A stretch of 64,000 bases of DNA from Hyphomonas sp. Mor2 (GTDB lineage Bacteria > Pseudomonadota > Alphaproteobacteria > Caulobacterales > Hyphomonadaceae): the NCBI RefSeq assembly GCF_001854405.1, contig NZ_CP017718.1:2604001-2668000 (forward strand), in the 5' to 3' direction. Shown here in pieces: positions 27,508 to 35,951 of this stretch. A program made the position numbers and the translations under genes. Under the pieces are notes generated by a model, which saw only the letters and a program-made list of their open reading frames with translations, did not search any database and was not told the DNA's origin. The first letter of the stretch is position 1; each line of letters begins with the position of its first letter.

Positions 27508-28974
27508 CTATAGAAGCTCATAGTCCTCGAGCTTCACCTCGGAAACCGCAGCTGCATAGTCGCGTGTGTGAGACGACCAGTTCTGGGTGACCTTGCCGTG
27601 TTCGTTCTTGTACCAGCTACTGCACGCCGGATCGGCCCAAACTGTCTGCTCCAAATCGGTCTGAATCTTCGCATTGAAACGGTCCTGCGCCGCTCGGGTC
27701 GGGACCATCGCCGCCTTGCCGGTTTCTCCAAGCCCATCCAGCGCCTTTACGGCATACTCGACCTGACGCTCGAGCATGAAAGTAATGGCATTATGGCCGA
27801 GATTGGTATTCGGCCCGTACAGGACAAAGAGGTTCGGGAAGTCGGCCACGGTGATGCCGAGATAGGCTTCGGGATAGTCTTTCCACACCTCATTGAGGTG
27901 CTTCCCGTCCCGCCCCTGAATATCAACCGACCAGCGCCAGCCCGTGGTCTCAAATCCCGTCGCGAAGGCGATCACGTCGAGATCATGGTGCGTGCCGGAG
28001 GCGGTTGTGATGCCGGTCGCATCAATCGTTTCAATCCCATCGGTCTCCAGCGTGACATTGTCTTTGGTGAGGGCCGGGAAATAGTCATCCGAGATCAGGA
28101 TACGGCGACACCCAATCGGATAGTCCGGTGTCAGCTTGGCCCTCAGCTTCGGATCCTCGATCTGCGTCTCCAACTGATTCATTGCGATGCGGTGATAGGC
28201 GGCGCGCCCTTCAGGGGTCCATTTGAAGGCCTGCCAGAAGAAGGTATCCGCCTGCTCGTAAATGATCTGGCGGTTCAAGGCGCCAAGCTTCATGGCGAGT
28301 TCGGGATCAGTCCCCAGCAATGCGCCTTCTTCAGCACTCATCATCGTGTCATTGCGCGGGATCACCCAGTTCGGGCTGCGCTGAAACACGACCAGCTCTT
28401 CGACCTCTTCCGCAAGTTCAGGGATGACCTGAACGGCGCTCGCCGCGCAGCCAATGATGCCTACGCGCTTGTTTTTCATCTCGATGGAATGATCCCACTC
28501 AGCCGTATGAGTGATCGCGCCTTCAAAGTCGTCTTTACCAGCAATAGCCGGCCAATTGGGTCGGTTGAGCTGTCCCAGGGCGCCGACGACAGCGTCGCCT
28601 CTATAACTTGCGCCGCTGGCCGTCGTCACCGTCCAGGTCTTGGCGTTTTCGTCCCAGATGGCCGACACCGCTTCATCGTCAAGGTGGATGTTCGGACGCA
28701 GCTGATAGCGGTCAACAATCTCCTCGGCATAGGCCTGGATTTCCTCACCTTGCGGATAGGCCCGGCTCCAGTTCACGCTGAGGGCAAAGCTGTACTGGTA
28801 AAGGGCCACCGGGACATCGCAGGCCACACCCGGATAAGTATTCTGGGCCCAGGTTCCACCCACTTTGTCCAGTTTCTCGATCAAGGTGAAACTGTGACCG
28901 GCTTCCTGCAATTTGATCGCTGCGCAGAGCCCGCCAAGACCTGCGCCAATGATGATGACGTGCTTGCCTGCCAT
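27508..28974 (-). CDS. Flavin-dependent Baeyer-Villiger-type monooxygenase
   Basis: The 488-residue enzyme has an N-terminal FAD Rossmann motif (IIIGAGLGGLCAAIKLQEAG), GGTWAQNTYPGVACD, and an NADPH-binding motif (VGIIGCAASAVQVIPELAE). The fingerprint FEGAITHTAEWDHS fits FxGxxxHxxxW(D), the atypical/type I Baeyer-Villiger pattern. Such enzymes insert oxygen into cyclic or linear ketones. GGAGGAG lies 7 bases before the start. The substrate is unknown. The nearby P450, epoxide hydrolase and acyl-CoA dehydrogenase suggest a hydrocarbon- or steroid-degrading lifestyle, which is an inference. Confidence 0.92.
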   Translation of the reverse strand: MAGKHVIIIGAGLGGLCAAIKLQEAGHSFTLIEKLDKVGGTWAQNTYPGVACDVPVALYQYSFALSVNWSRAYPQGEEIQAYAEEIVDRYQLRPNIHLDDEAVSAIWDENAKTWTVTTASGASYRGDAVVGALGQLNRPNWPAIAGKDDFEGAITHTAEWDHSIEMKNKRVGIIGCAASAVQVIPELAEEVEELVVFQRSPNWVIPRNDTMMSAEEGALLGTDPELAMKLGALNRQIIYEQADTFFWQAFKWTPEGRAAYHRIAMNQLETQIEDPKLRAKLTPDYPIGCRRILISDDYFPALTKDNVTLETDGIETIDATGITTASGTHHDLDVIAFATGFETTGWRWSVDIQGRDGKHLNEVWKDYPEAYLGITVADFPNLFVLYGPNTNLGHNAITFMLERQVEYAVKALDGLGETGKAAMVPTRAAQDRFNAKIQTDLEQTVWADPACSSWYKNEHGKVTQNWSSHTRDYAAAVSEVKLEDYELL

Positions 28975-29065
28975 TGCGCGTCTCCTCCGATGTCTTTTGT
29001 TTTGAGACAGGATGGCTGAACCTCACCGGTTGGCAAGGGTCACGCGAGGAAAATTGGACCAAGGA

Positions 29066-29917
29066 TCAGGCGCCCCGGATGCCTTCGCGAGCCGGGTGTG
29101 CAGGATACACTCCAAGGATTTTCAGGGACGACGAAAAGAAGCCAAGCTCTTCGAGCGCCAATTGAACCGAACGTTCATTGGGATGACCTTCAATCTCGGC
29201 ATAGAATTGAGAGGCATTGAAAGAACCTTCAATCTGATAGCTCTCCAGCTTGGTCATGTTGACGCCATTGGTCGCAAACCCGCCCAGCGCCTTGTACAGT
29301 GCGGAAGGAATGTTGCGGACCTGGAACAGGAATGCCGTCACGGCGCGACCATCCTCCGGGCTAATATCCAGGGGCTCAGGCGCCATGATCACGAAGCGGG
29401 TCGTGTTGTGGCTGGCATCTTCAATGTCCCAGGCGAGGATCTCGAGGCCATATTCCTGCGCCGCAAGGGCAGGTGCAATGGCAGCGGTCCTGGGATCCTG
29501 CTTCTCAGCAACCCGGCGCGCGGCGCCCGCTGTATCAGCTGATGTGACGGCCGTGATGCCATTTTGGCGCAAGTAATTTCGACACTGGCCGAGCGCCATG
29601 ACATGGCTGTAGGCCCGCTCAATATCTTCGACTTTACTGCCCTCAAGGCCCATCAGTTGAAACTTGATGCGCATGAAATGTTCACCAATCATGTGCAAGG
29701 AAGTGGCGGGCAACAAATGGTGGATATCCCCCACCCGCCCGGCAATCGTGTTCTCGACCGGTATCATTGCCAACTGAGCCTCGCCGCTCTCGACCATGGA
29801 AATCACGTCTTCGAATGTCCGGCAGGCGACCGCGTCAAATTGCGGATACACTTCGCGGCAGGCGATATGTGAATTGGAGCCGCGCTCCCCCTGATATGCG
29901 ATCTTGCCTTGCGCCAT
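29066..29917 (-). CDS. pheA: Prephenate dehydratase
   Basis: This enzyme converts prephenate to phenylpyruvate in phenylalanine synthesis. The periplasmic-binding-like catalytic domain has AYQGERGSNSHIACREVYPQ, IPVENTIAGRVGDIHHLL and the active-site motif ASHNTTRFVIM (Thr-Arg-Phe). A regulatory ACT domain follows with ALYKALGGFATNGVNMTKLE and ESYQIEGSFNASQFYAEIEG. There is no chorismate mutase domain, so it is the monofunctional form, 283 residues. Confidence 0.97.
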   Translation of the reverse strand: MAQGKIAYQGERGSNSHIACREVYPQFDAVACRTFEDVISMVESGEAQLAMIPVENTIAGRVGDIHHLLPATSLHMIGEHFMRIKFQLMGLEGSKVEDIERAYSHVMALGQCRNYLRQNGITAVTSADTAGAARRVAEKQDPRTAAIAPALAAQEYGLEILAWDIEDASHNTTRFVIMAPEPLDISPEDGRAVTAFLFQVRNIPSALYKALGGFATNGVNMTKLESYQIEGSFNASQFYAEIEGHPNERSVQLALEELGFFSSSLKILGVYPAHPAREGIRGA

Positions 29918-30111
29918 GGTACTCGCGCCTTTCTCGTTTCCGTTCTCGCCTTAGCGACAAGCAATCCGAAGTGAATATCCGGTTACCCAGACTGCGCGCA
30001 TTCGCCGCTGAAAAACCGGTACGCGCGATCTGCCACATCTGTGTATATTGATCGCAAGGGAATAGCGTGCCAGAAGGCGCGCGCAAGACTTGATATTAGA
30101 GGGATCACCTG

Positions 30112-30960
30112 ATGGGCGAGCTCGGACTGAACAAGATTTTTGGAGCGCTTCTGGCCGTGGGGCTTGTTGTGCTGGGCCTGAAGGAAGTGTCGACCATCGT
30201 GTTCGGCGGCGGGCACCACCACCATAAGGAATACGAATCGCTGAATGCGTGGGCCGAATCAAACTTCAAAGGCTATCGCGTCGATATTGCTGAAGTTGGC
30301 GGCGTCGGCGAAGTTGTCGAAGAGATTTACGACCTGGGCGCCCTGCTTCTGGGGGCTGACATCGCGGTCGGCGAGCGCAGCTTCAAGGCAAAATGCGCCT
30401 CCTGCCACACGATTGACCAAGGCGGTGCAGACGGCACGGGCCCGAACCTGTACGCGACCTTGGGCGCGGCCAAGCAGAGCCATTCCGGATTTTCCTACTC
30501 TGGCGCGCTCGGCAACACGGAAGGCGACTGGAGCTGGGAGCGTATGGACGCCTGGCTGGAGAACCCAAGCCGATATGCCCGAGGCACCAGCATGGCCTTT
30601 GCAGGCCTGAAGCGTGACAATGAACGCGCCAGCGTTCTGGCCTATCTCGCCTCTTACAGCCCGGATGCGCCGCCGCAGCCGGAACCGCTGCCTGAGGTTG
30701 TTGAAGACGGCGATGCTGAAGAGGCCGCCGGCGATCTTTCGGAATCGGACGAGACCACCATTGACGGTGCTGTTCAGGATCCCGCTGAAGCCGCAGAAAA
30801 TGCAGCAATCGCGGCTGAAGCTGCCGCCGATGAGGCGATCGAAGCGGCCGCGGATGCCGGAACTGCAGCGATTGTAGAGGCAACAGTTGCAGCTGAAGAA
30901 GTGGTTGAGACCGTGACCGACGCGGCCGACGAAGCTGCCGACGACGTTACGCCGGAATAG
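30112..30960 (+). CDS. Membrane-anchored cytochrome c (CycM-like) with acidic tail
   Basis: An uncleaved N-terminal helix (KIFGALLAVGLVVLGLKEVS) anchors a class I cytochrome c domain. Haem attaches at Cys95-Ala-Ser-Cys98-His99, and Met161 (GTSMAFAGL) is the likely second ligand. A HHHH run follows the anchor. The last 110 residues are Ala/Glu/Asp-rich and repetitive, as in flexible or coiled-coil tails. CycM-type proteins carry electrons from the bc1 complex to oxidases. The 3' end overlaps the convergent NlpC/P60 gene by 14 bases. Confidence 0.93.
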   Translation: MGELGLNKIFGALLAVGLVVLGLKEVSTIVFGGGHHHHKEYESLNAWAESNFKGYRVDIAEVGGVGEVVEEIYDLGALLLGADIAVGERSFKAKCASCHTIDQGGADGTGPNLYATLGAAKQSHSGFSYSGALGNTEGDWSWERMDAWLENPSRYARGTSMAFAGLKRDNERASVLAYLASYSPDAPPQPEPLPEVVEDGDAEEAAGDLSESDETTIDGAVQDPAEAAENAAIAAEAAADEAIEAAADAGTAAIVEATVAAEEVVETVTDAADEAADDVTPE

Positions 30961-31804
30961 TCATCCAGGCCGGCGCAGCGCCGACCGCTTTAGACATATC
31001 GATGCGGCGGGCTCCTATGGGCTCGCCGTATTCTTTTGCGATCCGTTCAATCGCTGGCCGAAGAGGCTCTTTCATCGTCGTCATGAAAGTGCCGTTCGAG
31101 TGTAGCAGGGTTTCAGCGTCCAGCATGATCCCGACATGGCCGTCCCAGAAGACAAGGTCACCGCGACGAAGATTGCCGGGTGTGTTCCAGTCCGCAATGG
31201 GTTCGCCAAACCAGGCCGCCTGCATATCGCTATCGCGTGGACAGGCCACGCCGCATGCGCCGTAGGCAATCTGAATGAGGCCAGAGCAGTCCAGGCCCAG
31301 GCAATCACGCCCGCCCCACAAGTAGGGCGTGCCAATGAACGCCTCGGCAACGGACGCAGGATCTGATTCTAGCTGATCGATTGGGGCTACCAAATGGGAG
31401 GCTATCCAGCCCGCACGTTCAAACTCCAGATAGGCCTTGGATGTTCCGCCCGTCGCGGTCAGCACTGCGCCACGCCCGAGGACAAAGTTCGGGGCCGCCG
31501 TAACTTTCGGCTCGGCATAGGCATGCAAACGCGGGGAAATGACCCGATGCGTTGGCGTCAGGACCGGAGCCGACAGCGCCTCCATCAAAACCCAGCCGAC
31601 ATAACCATCCGCTTCGCACTGAACGAGGCCGAACGCGCCTGACTCATGATGCAAGCGCACGGTTTCGCCGAAGAGAATCTGGCTAACCTGTGTGGCGTCC
31701 GGCTCGGGCGCCTTGCGGAGGGAGGCGACCCCAGCACTGACTTGCATCCGAACGCGCGACCCACCATCAGACAGGGTCAGTCGGGGATCATCATATACCA
31801 GCAT
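30947..31804 (-). CDS. NlpC/P60 family cell-wall peptidase with SH3 domains
   Basis: Residues about 20-140 contain two bacterial SH3-like units (SAGVASLRKAPEPDA... and VISPRLHAYAEPKV...). The C-terminal NlpC/P60 domain has GTPYLWGGRDCLGLDCSGLI with catalytic Cys173, and DGHVGIMLDA with His223; His235 (HSNG) is the third residue. These enzymes cut D-glutamyl-diaminopimelate bonds in peptidoglycan. No signal peptide is visible, so it probably acts in recycling in the cytoplasm. A MarR gene lies 55 bases upstream on the same strand. Confidence 0.92.
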   Translation of the reverse strand: MLVYDDPRLTLSDGGSRVRMQVSAGVASLRKAPEPDATQVSQILFGETVRLHHESGAFGLVQCEADGYVGWVLMEALSAPVLTPTHRVISPRLHAYAEPKVTAAPNFVLGRGAVLTATGGTSKAYLEFERAGWIASHLVAPIDQLESDPASVAEAFIGTPYLWGGRDCLGLDCSGLIQIAYGACGVACPRDSDMQAAWFGEPIADWNTPGNLRRGDLVFWDGHVGIMLDAETLLHSNGTFMTTMKEPLRPAIERIAKEYGEPIGARRIDMSKAVGAAPAWMTIPA

Positions 31805-31859
31805 CTATCGCTCCGATCAGGTCGTGATCAGAACTAATGCCTGAAAACCAAGGAAAAGT

Positions 31860-32249
31860 TTAGGCGACGGCGCGGCCAATCTCGGACGGCGCCCGTGTGT
31901 CCATATCCCCCGCCTCTGCAGCCTGGATACGACTGCCAAACGCGCGCAGCCAGTCCATGCCCTCGGTCGTCCGTTCAATGTGCACACTGCGCAGGTCATT
32001 CTCGTCAGGAATGCGGCGGATGAACTGGTTTTTCTCGAGCACATCCAACGCCCGCGTCACCGCTGGCTTGGCGATATCCAGATGGCTGGACAGACCGCGC
32101 ACCGTATGCGGGCCAGGGGTCAGGGCGACGGTCATCAGCACCGCTTGCTGGCGGGCCGTCATGTCGGATTCGTCGGATCGGACATAGTCCGTGAGCGCGC
32201 AACGCCAAAGATCCAGAGCCTGCCTTTGTGTCATCGCCATATCGCTCAC
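31860..32249 (-). CDS. MarR-family winged-helix regulator
   Basis: The 129-residue protein contains a winged helix: TARQQAVLMTVALTPGPHTV, then LSSHLDIAKPAVTRALDVLE (recognition helix) and the wing RRIPDENDLRSVHIERTTEG. The DxRS element in the wing (DLRS) is typical of MarR. Methionines at codons 4 and 6 are alternative starts. It probably regulates itself and the NlpC/P60 gene downstream. The effector is unknown. Confidence 0.85.
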   Translation of the reverse strand: MSDMAMTQRQALDLWRCALTDYVRSDESDMTARQQAVLMTVALTPGPHTVRGLSSHLDIAKPAVTRALDVLEKNQFIRRIPDENDLRSVHIERTTEGMDWLRAFGSRIQAAEAGDMDTRAPSEIGRAVA

Positions 32250-32315
32250 CTCAATTCGTTTGATAAGCGAATCAGAATCCGATTTGCGACTCGCGTAAAG
32301 AGTCCAGAGAAATTT

Positions 32316-32762
32316 TTACGATTGCCGGGGTTTCTTCAGGCCTGGCAGTGTGAACATGGCGAGCTTCAGGCTCTCGGCAATCCGCTCAGCGCGCTCCATG
32401 AAATAGGGAATCACATCCGGCGATGGGGCAAGATCGCGAACGGTTTGTTCGAACAGACCAAGCCAGACCACAAAGTCATCTTGCGCCACACCCCTCAGTT
32501 TCTGATGCGCCGGGACCGGCTTTCCGGAATAACGACCCGTGCTCAGCGCGACCGAGGACCAGAAATCCTTCATCTTGGGAAGGTGCTCTTCCCAATCCTC
32601 GACCGCCTGAGAGAATATCGGGCCAAGCCGATCATGCGCCCGCACCCGCGAATAAAACGTATCGACCAGGGTCGAGATGAACGCATCATCTATCCCCATG
32701 GTCGCGGCACGGGCCTGGATTTCAGCGCGGCGCTGTTCGGCACTGCGGACACGATAGGTCAT
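32316..32762 (-). CDS. Group III truncated haemoglobin
   Basis: The 148-residue globin begins at MTYRVRSAEQRRAEIQARAA; GGAG lies 11 bases upstream. Features of group III (P-type) truncated globins are FISTLVDTFYSRVRAHDRLG, FWSSVALSTGRYSGKPVPAH with the proximal His, and FVVWLGLFEQTVRDLAPSPD with the conserved Trp. Such globins bind O2, NO or peroxide. The neighbours are MarR and serA; no electron-transfer partner is adjacent. Confidence 0.93.
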   Translation of the reverse strand: MTYRVRSAEQRRAEIQARAATMGIDDAFISTLVDTFYSRVRAHDRLGPIFSQAVEDWEEHLPKMKDFWSSVALSTGRYSGKPVPAHQKLRGVAQDDFVVWLGLFEQTVRDLAPSPDVIPYFMERAERIAESLKLAMFTLPGLKKPRQS

Positions 32763-32830
32763 TGCGATTGAAACTCCATACGGAGACAGGGCGCGCACAA
32801 GGCACGCCCTGCCGCAATCCGTAAATGACC

Positions 32831-34429
32831 TTAGAAGCTCAGAACTTTCGCGTATCGCACATGCGGCAACGCCTTGAGTTCCTTGACCAGATCATTGGAA
32901 GGCTCACTGTCGATTCCGATCAGCGCGATTGCCTCGCCGCCTGCATCCGTACGGCCCAGATGGAAGGTCGCGATATTGATCTCCTCCTTGCCCAGAAGCA
33001 CGCCGAGCGATCCGATAAAGCCAGGCTTGTCGAGATTGTTCACGTACAGGACCGTCGGGCTGAAATCGCCTTCCAGCGCCATACCCTTCACCTCGACAAT
33101 ACGCGGCTGACCGGCGATCAGGGTCCCGGCAAGCGAACGCCAGCCGGGATCAGGATCATTCTCAGTGCGCTTGGTCAAAACCTTGATCCGGATCAGGCTG
33201 TCATAAACGGGACTGTCCTCAGTCTTGGTCTCAGCCAGTTTGACGCCCGTATCCTGAAGGATGGCCGGCGCAGAGACCATGTTCACATCACCGCGTGAGG
33301 CTCGGAGCAATCCGGCCAGGGCGGCCGCTGTCAGCGGCTTGCGATTGAGCTCAGAGACCTCGCCTTCATACTCGATGATGACTTCCTCAAACCCGTAATC
33401 GCTGATCTGTCCGGCAAACAGGCCAAGCTTCTCGGCCAACGCCGCGAACGGCTTCAGGCGCGGGGCTTCGTCGGCAGTGATCGATGGCATATTGAGCGCA
33501 TTGGTGACCGCGCCGGTGAGCAGATAATCGCTCATCTGTTCGGCCACTTGCAGGGCGACATTTTCCTGCGCTTCGCTTGTCGCGGCGCCGAGATGGGGCG
33601 TGGCGATAAAGTTGGGGGCGCCGAACAGGACATTCTCTTTCGCAGGCTCTTCGGCGAACACATCGAACGCCGCCGCCGCGACGTGTCCAGACTTGAGCAG
33701 CTCCGCCAGAGCCACCTCATCCACCAGGCCGCCGCGCGCGCAATTGACCAGGATCAGACCTTTCTTGGTTTTCGCCAGCGCCTCAGCTGAGAGGATATTG
33801 CGCGTCTGATCAGTCAGCGGTGTGTGCAGCGTGATGACATCTGCGCGTGTCAGCATCGCGTCCAGGTCCTCGGCTTTCTCAACGCCAAGTTCGATGGCCC
33901 GTTCTTCAGTGAGGAATGGGTCATAGGCGAGCACTTTCATCTGCAAGCCCTTGGCCCGCTCGGCGACGCGAGCGCCAATATTGCCGCACCCAATCATGCC
34001 AAGCGTCTTGTAAGACAGCTCGGTGCCCATGAAGGCTTTCTTCGGCCATTCGCCAGCCTGTGTTCCAGCATTTGCCGCCGGGATCTGGCGGGCAGCGGCG
34101 AACATCATGGCAATCGCATGCTCTGCGGTCGTCACAGCATTGCCGAACGGCGTGTTCATCACCACGACGCCTTTGCTGGTCGCCGCCTTGATGTCGATAT
34201 TGTCGACACCGATGCCGGCGCGGCCAATGACCTTGAGGTTGTCCGCAGCCGCAATCACTTCGGCGTCCGGTTTACAGGCCGAGCGGACGACCAGGCCGTC
34301 AAAATCAGGGATCTTGGCGATCAGCTCATCCTTGCTGAGGCCAACCGCCGTTTCAGTTTCAAGGCCGCGATTGTGGAAGATCTCTACCGCGGCAGGGGCG
34401 AGTTTATCTGCGATAAGTACTTTGGGCAT
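32831..34429 (-). CDS. serA: D-3-phosphoglycerate dehydrogenase
   Basis: SerA catalyses the first step of serine synthesis. The 532-residue form has the NAD-binding motif GMIGCGNIGARVAERAKGLQ, catalytic Arg in NCARGGLVDEVALA, and HLGAATSEAQENVALQVAEQ with the catalytic His. An intervening allosteric substrate-binding domain and a C-terminal ACT domain (VLYVNNLDKPGFIGSLGVLL) follow. It is the second gene of the serC-serA unit. The 100-bp gap to serC carries two CCGGA hairpins. Confidence 0.97.
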   Translation of the reverse strand: MPKVLIADKLAPAAVEIFHNRGLETETAVGLSKDELIAKIPDFDGLVVRSACKPDAEVIAAADNLKVIGRAGIGVDNIDIKAATSKGVVVMNTPFGNAVTTAEHAIAMMFAAARQIPAANAGTQAGEWPKKAFMGTELSYKTLGMIGCGNIGARVAERAKGLQMKVLAYDPFLTEERAIELGVEKAEDLDAMLTRADVITLHTPLTDQTRNILSAEALAKTKKGLILVNCARGGLVDEVALAELLKSGHVAAAAFDVFAEEPAKENVLFGAPNFIATPHLGAATSEAQENVALQVAEQMSDYLLTGAVTNALNMPSITADEAPRLKPFAALAEKLGLFAGQISDYGFEEVIIEYEGEVSELNRKPLTAAALAGLLRASRGDVNMVSAPAILQDTGVKLAETKTEDSPVYDSLIRIKVLTKRTENDPDPGWRSLAGTLIAGQPRIVEVKGMALEGDFSPTVLYVNNLDKPGFIGSLGVLLGKEEINIATFHLGRTDAGGEAIALIGIDSEPSNDLVKELKALPHVRYAKVLSF

Positions 34430-34490
34430 CTTTATGCTCCGTCTGCCCCGGATCTCGTCCGGAGCCTGTATCCAATGGGAAAGGGGTGAA

Positions 34491-34518
34491 GAGATCCCGG
34501 AGCGTCTCCGGGACTCTC
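34491..34518. repeat. CCCGGA hairpin in the serC-serA gap
   Basis: TCCCGGAG (34495-34502) pairs with CTCCGGGA (34506-34513) around a 3-base loop. The pairing extends through GAG/CTC with one bulge. A second smaller hairpin CCGGA/TCCGG lies at 34448-34462. No U-tract follows on the minus strand, so it is more likely a REP-like or mRNA-processing element than a terminator. Confidence 0.6.
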
Positions 34519-34529
34519 AGTTTGCGCGT

Positions 34530-35693
34530 CTAAAGCGCAGCAAGCTCTTCCGCGAAGGTCCAATCGAGCCACGGCGTCAATTTCGCGACATCGTCCGGCT
34601 CAACCGTGGCCCCGCACCAGATACGCAAGCCGGGAGGGGCTTTGGCGTAGCCGTTGGCATCGAAGCAGGCATCCTCATCCTCAAGGCGTTTCATCATTCG
34701 TTTGATGAAATCGCGTTGCGTCGGCTCATCCATCTTTGCAAACGTGGGATGGACGATTGAGAAAGTGACACCCGAGTTCGAGCGCACGTCATCATCGGCG
34801 CACAGGAATTCGATCCAATCGGTCTTGGCGACCCAGGCTTCGAGAATTTCGAGCGAGCGATCCGAACGGGCCTTGAGGCCCTGATACCCACCGCATTCCT
34901 CAGCCCAATCGAGCGCCTGGAGATAGTCTTCCGTACACAAAAGAGACGGCGTATTGATCGTGCTGCCTTCGAACAAGGCTTCATTCAGCTTGCCGCCTTT
35001 GGTCATGCGGAACAATTTGGGCAGCGGGCGATCCGGCTTGTAGCTTTCCAGGCGGCGCACCGCGTTCGGAGACAGGATCAGCATGCCGTGCGCGGCTTCG
35101 CCGCCGAGCACTTTCTGCCAGCTATAGGTCACCACATCGAGCTTGTCCCACTCCATGTCCTGCGCGAACACGGCTGAGGTTGCATCGCAGATCACGACGC
35201 GGTCCGGGTTCGGCTTGATCCAATCCGCATTCGGCACGCGCACACCGGACGTCGTACCGTTCCAGGTGAACACGATATCTGCATCGTCGCGCGCCTGCTC
35301 AAAGGGCGGCAGGACGCCATAGTCGCCCACATGGATGTTGCAGTCGACAAGCTTGAGCTCGTTCACCGCGTCGGTGACCCAGTCCTTGCCGAAGCTTTCC
35401 CAGGCAAACACATCAACCGCGCGCTGACCAAGCATGGACCACATGCACATCTCGACTGCGCCTGTATCAGACGCCGGCACAATCGCGACCCGGTAATCCT
35501 CAGGCAGACCGAGAATGTCCTTGGTGCGTTCGATGGCCTGTTTCAGCTTGGCTTTCGCCGTAGCAGAACGGTGCGAGCGACCGAGCGCTGCAGATTGTAG
35601 TTTTTCGAGCGAGAATCCGGGGCGCTTTGCAGTCGGTCCGGAAGAAAAATGCGGGCATGCAGGGCGCACGTCCGGCTTGGCGACGTCAGTCAT
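34530..35693 (-). CDS. serC: Phosphoserine aminotransferase (alphaproteobacterial type)
   Basis: This class V PLP enzyme makes phosphoserine from 3-phosphohydroxypyruvate. FSSGPTAKRPGFSLEKL and GRSHRSATAKAKLKQAIERT at the N-terminus, and VVTYSWQKVLGGEAAHGMLI with the PLP lysine, mark the SerC variant shared by alphaproteobacteria. The 387-residue length fits. AGGAG lies in the second hairpin of a structured leader upstream. serA follows. Confidence 0.96.
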   Translation of the reverse strand: MTDVAKPDVRPACPHFSSGPTAKRPGFSLEKLQSAALGRSHRSATAKAKLKQAIERTKDILGLPEDYRVAIVPASDTGAVEMCMWSMLGQRAVDVFAWESFGKDWVTDAVNELKLVDCNIHVGDYGVLPPFEQARDDADIVFTWNGTTSGVRVPNADWIKPNPDRVVICDATSAVFAQDMEWDKLDVVTYSWQKVLGGEAAHGMLILSPNAVRRLESYKPDRPLPKLFRMTKGGKLNEALFEGSTINTPSLLCTEDYLQALDWAEECGGYQGLKARSDRSLEILEAWVAKTDWIEFLCADDDVRSNSGVTFSIVHPTFAKMDEPTQRDFIKRMMKRLEDEDACFDANGYAKAPPGLRIWCGATVEPDDVAKLTPWLDWTFAEELAAL

Positions 35694-35751
35694 CTGTTTG
35701 TACTCCTATCCTTACAGATAGGCTGGCCTTCGTTGGGAAAGGCTGGCCCAC
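35694..35751 (-). promoter_or_regulatory. Structured serC leader (candidate serC RNA motif)
   Basis: Read on the minus strand, the 58 bases before the serC ATG hold two hairpins. The first pairs GCCTT with AAGGC around an 8-base loop (35726-35743). The second pairs CCTATC with GATAGG around TGTAAG (35705-35722), and its 3' arm contains the AGGAG ribosome-binding site. A GGCCAGCC octamer is repeated directly on the minus strand at 35741-35748 and 35721-35728. An RNA motif of two hairpins upstream of serC has been reported in alphaproteobacteria. The match here is by layout, not by a covariance search. Confidence 0.5.
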
Positions 35752-35951
35752 GGCGCATATGGCGCAGGCGAGGCCGGAACGCAAGGGACGATTTTGAAGC
35801 AAGCCGCAGCACTCCCGCCAGGAACCGGCAAAAAATCAGGCAAACCCCGTTTTCATCACCACTTGGGGGCGGGATCCGGTCGCGCGCCTCCATCGTTTTC
35901 GGTAGCCAGAGCCTGACTTGGCGAGGCGCGGTCTCGGGAAATGGGCAGCCT

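Noticed and set aside
27568-29019. 483-codon open frame on the plus strand
   Set aside because: Shadow of the Baeyer-Villiger-type monooxygenase gene; no recognisable domain.
30213-30228. HHHH run in the cytochrome, resembling an affinity tag
   Set aside because: It is native sequence after the membrane anchor in an otherwise normal genomic context; no vector sequence is near.
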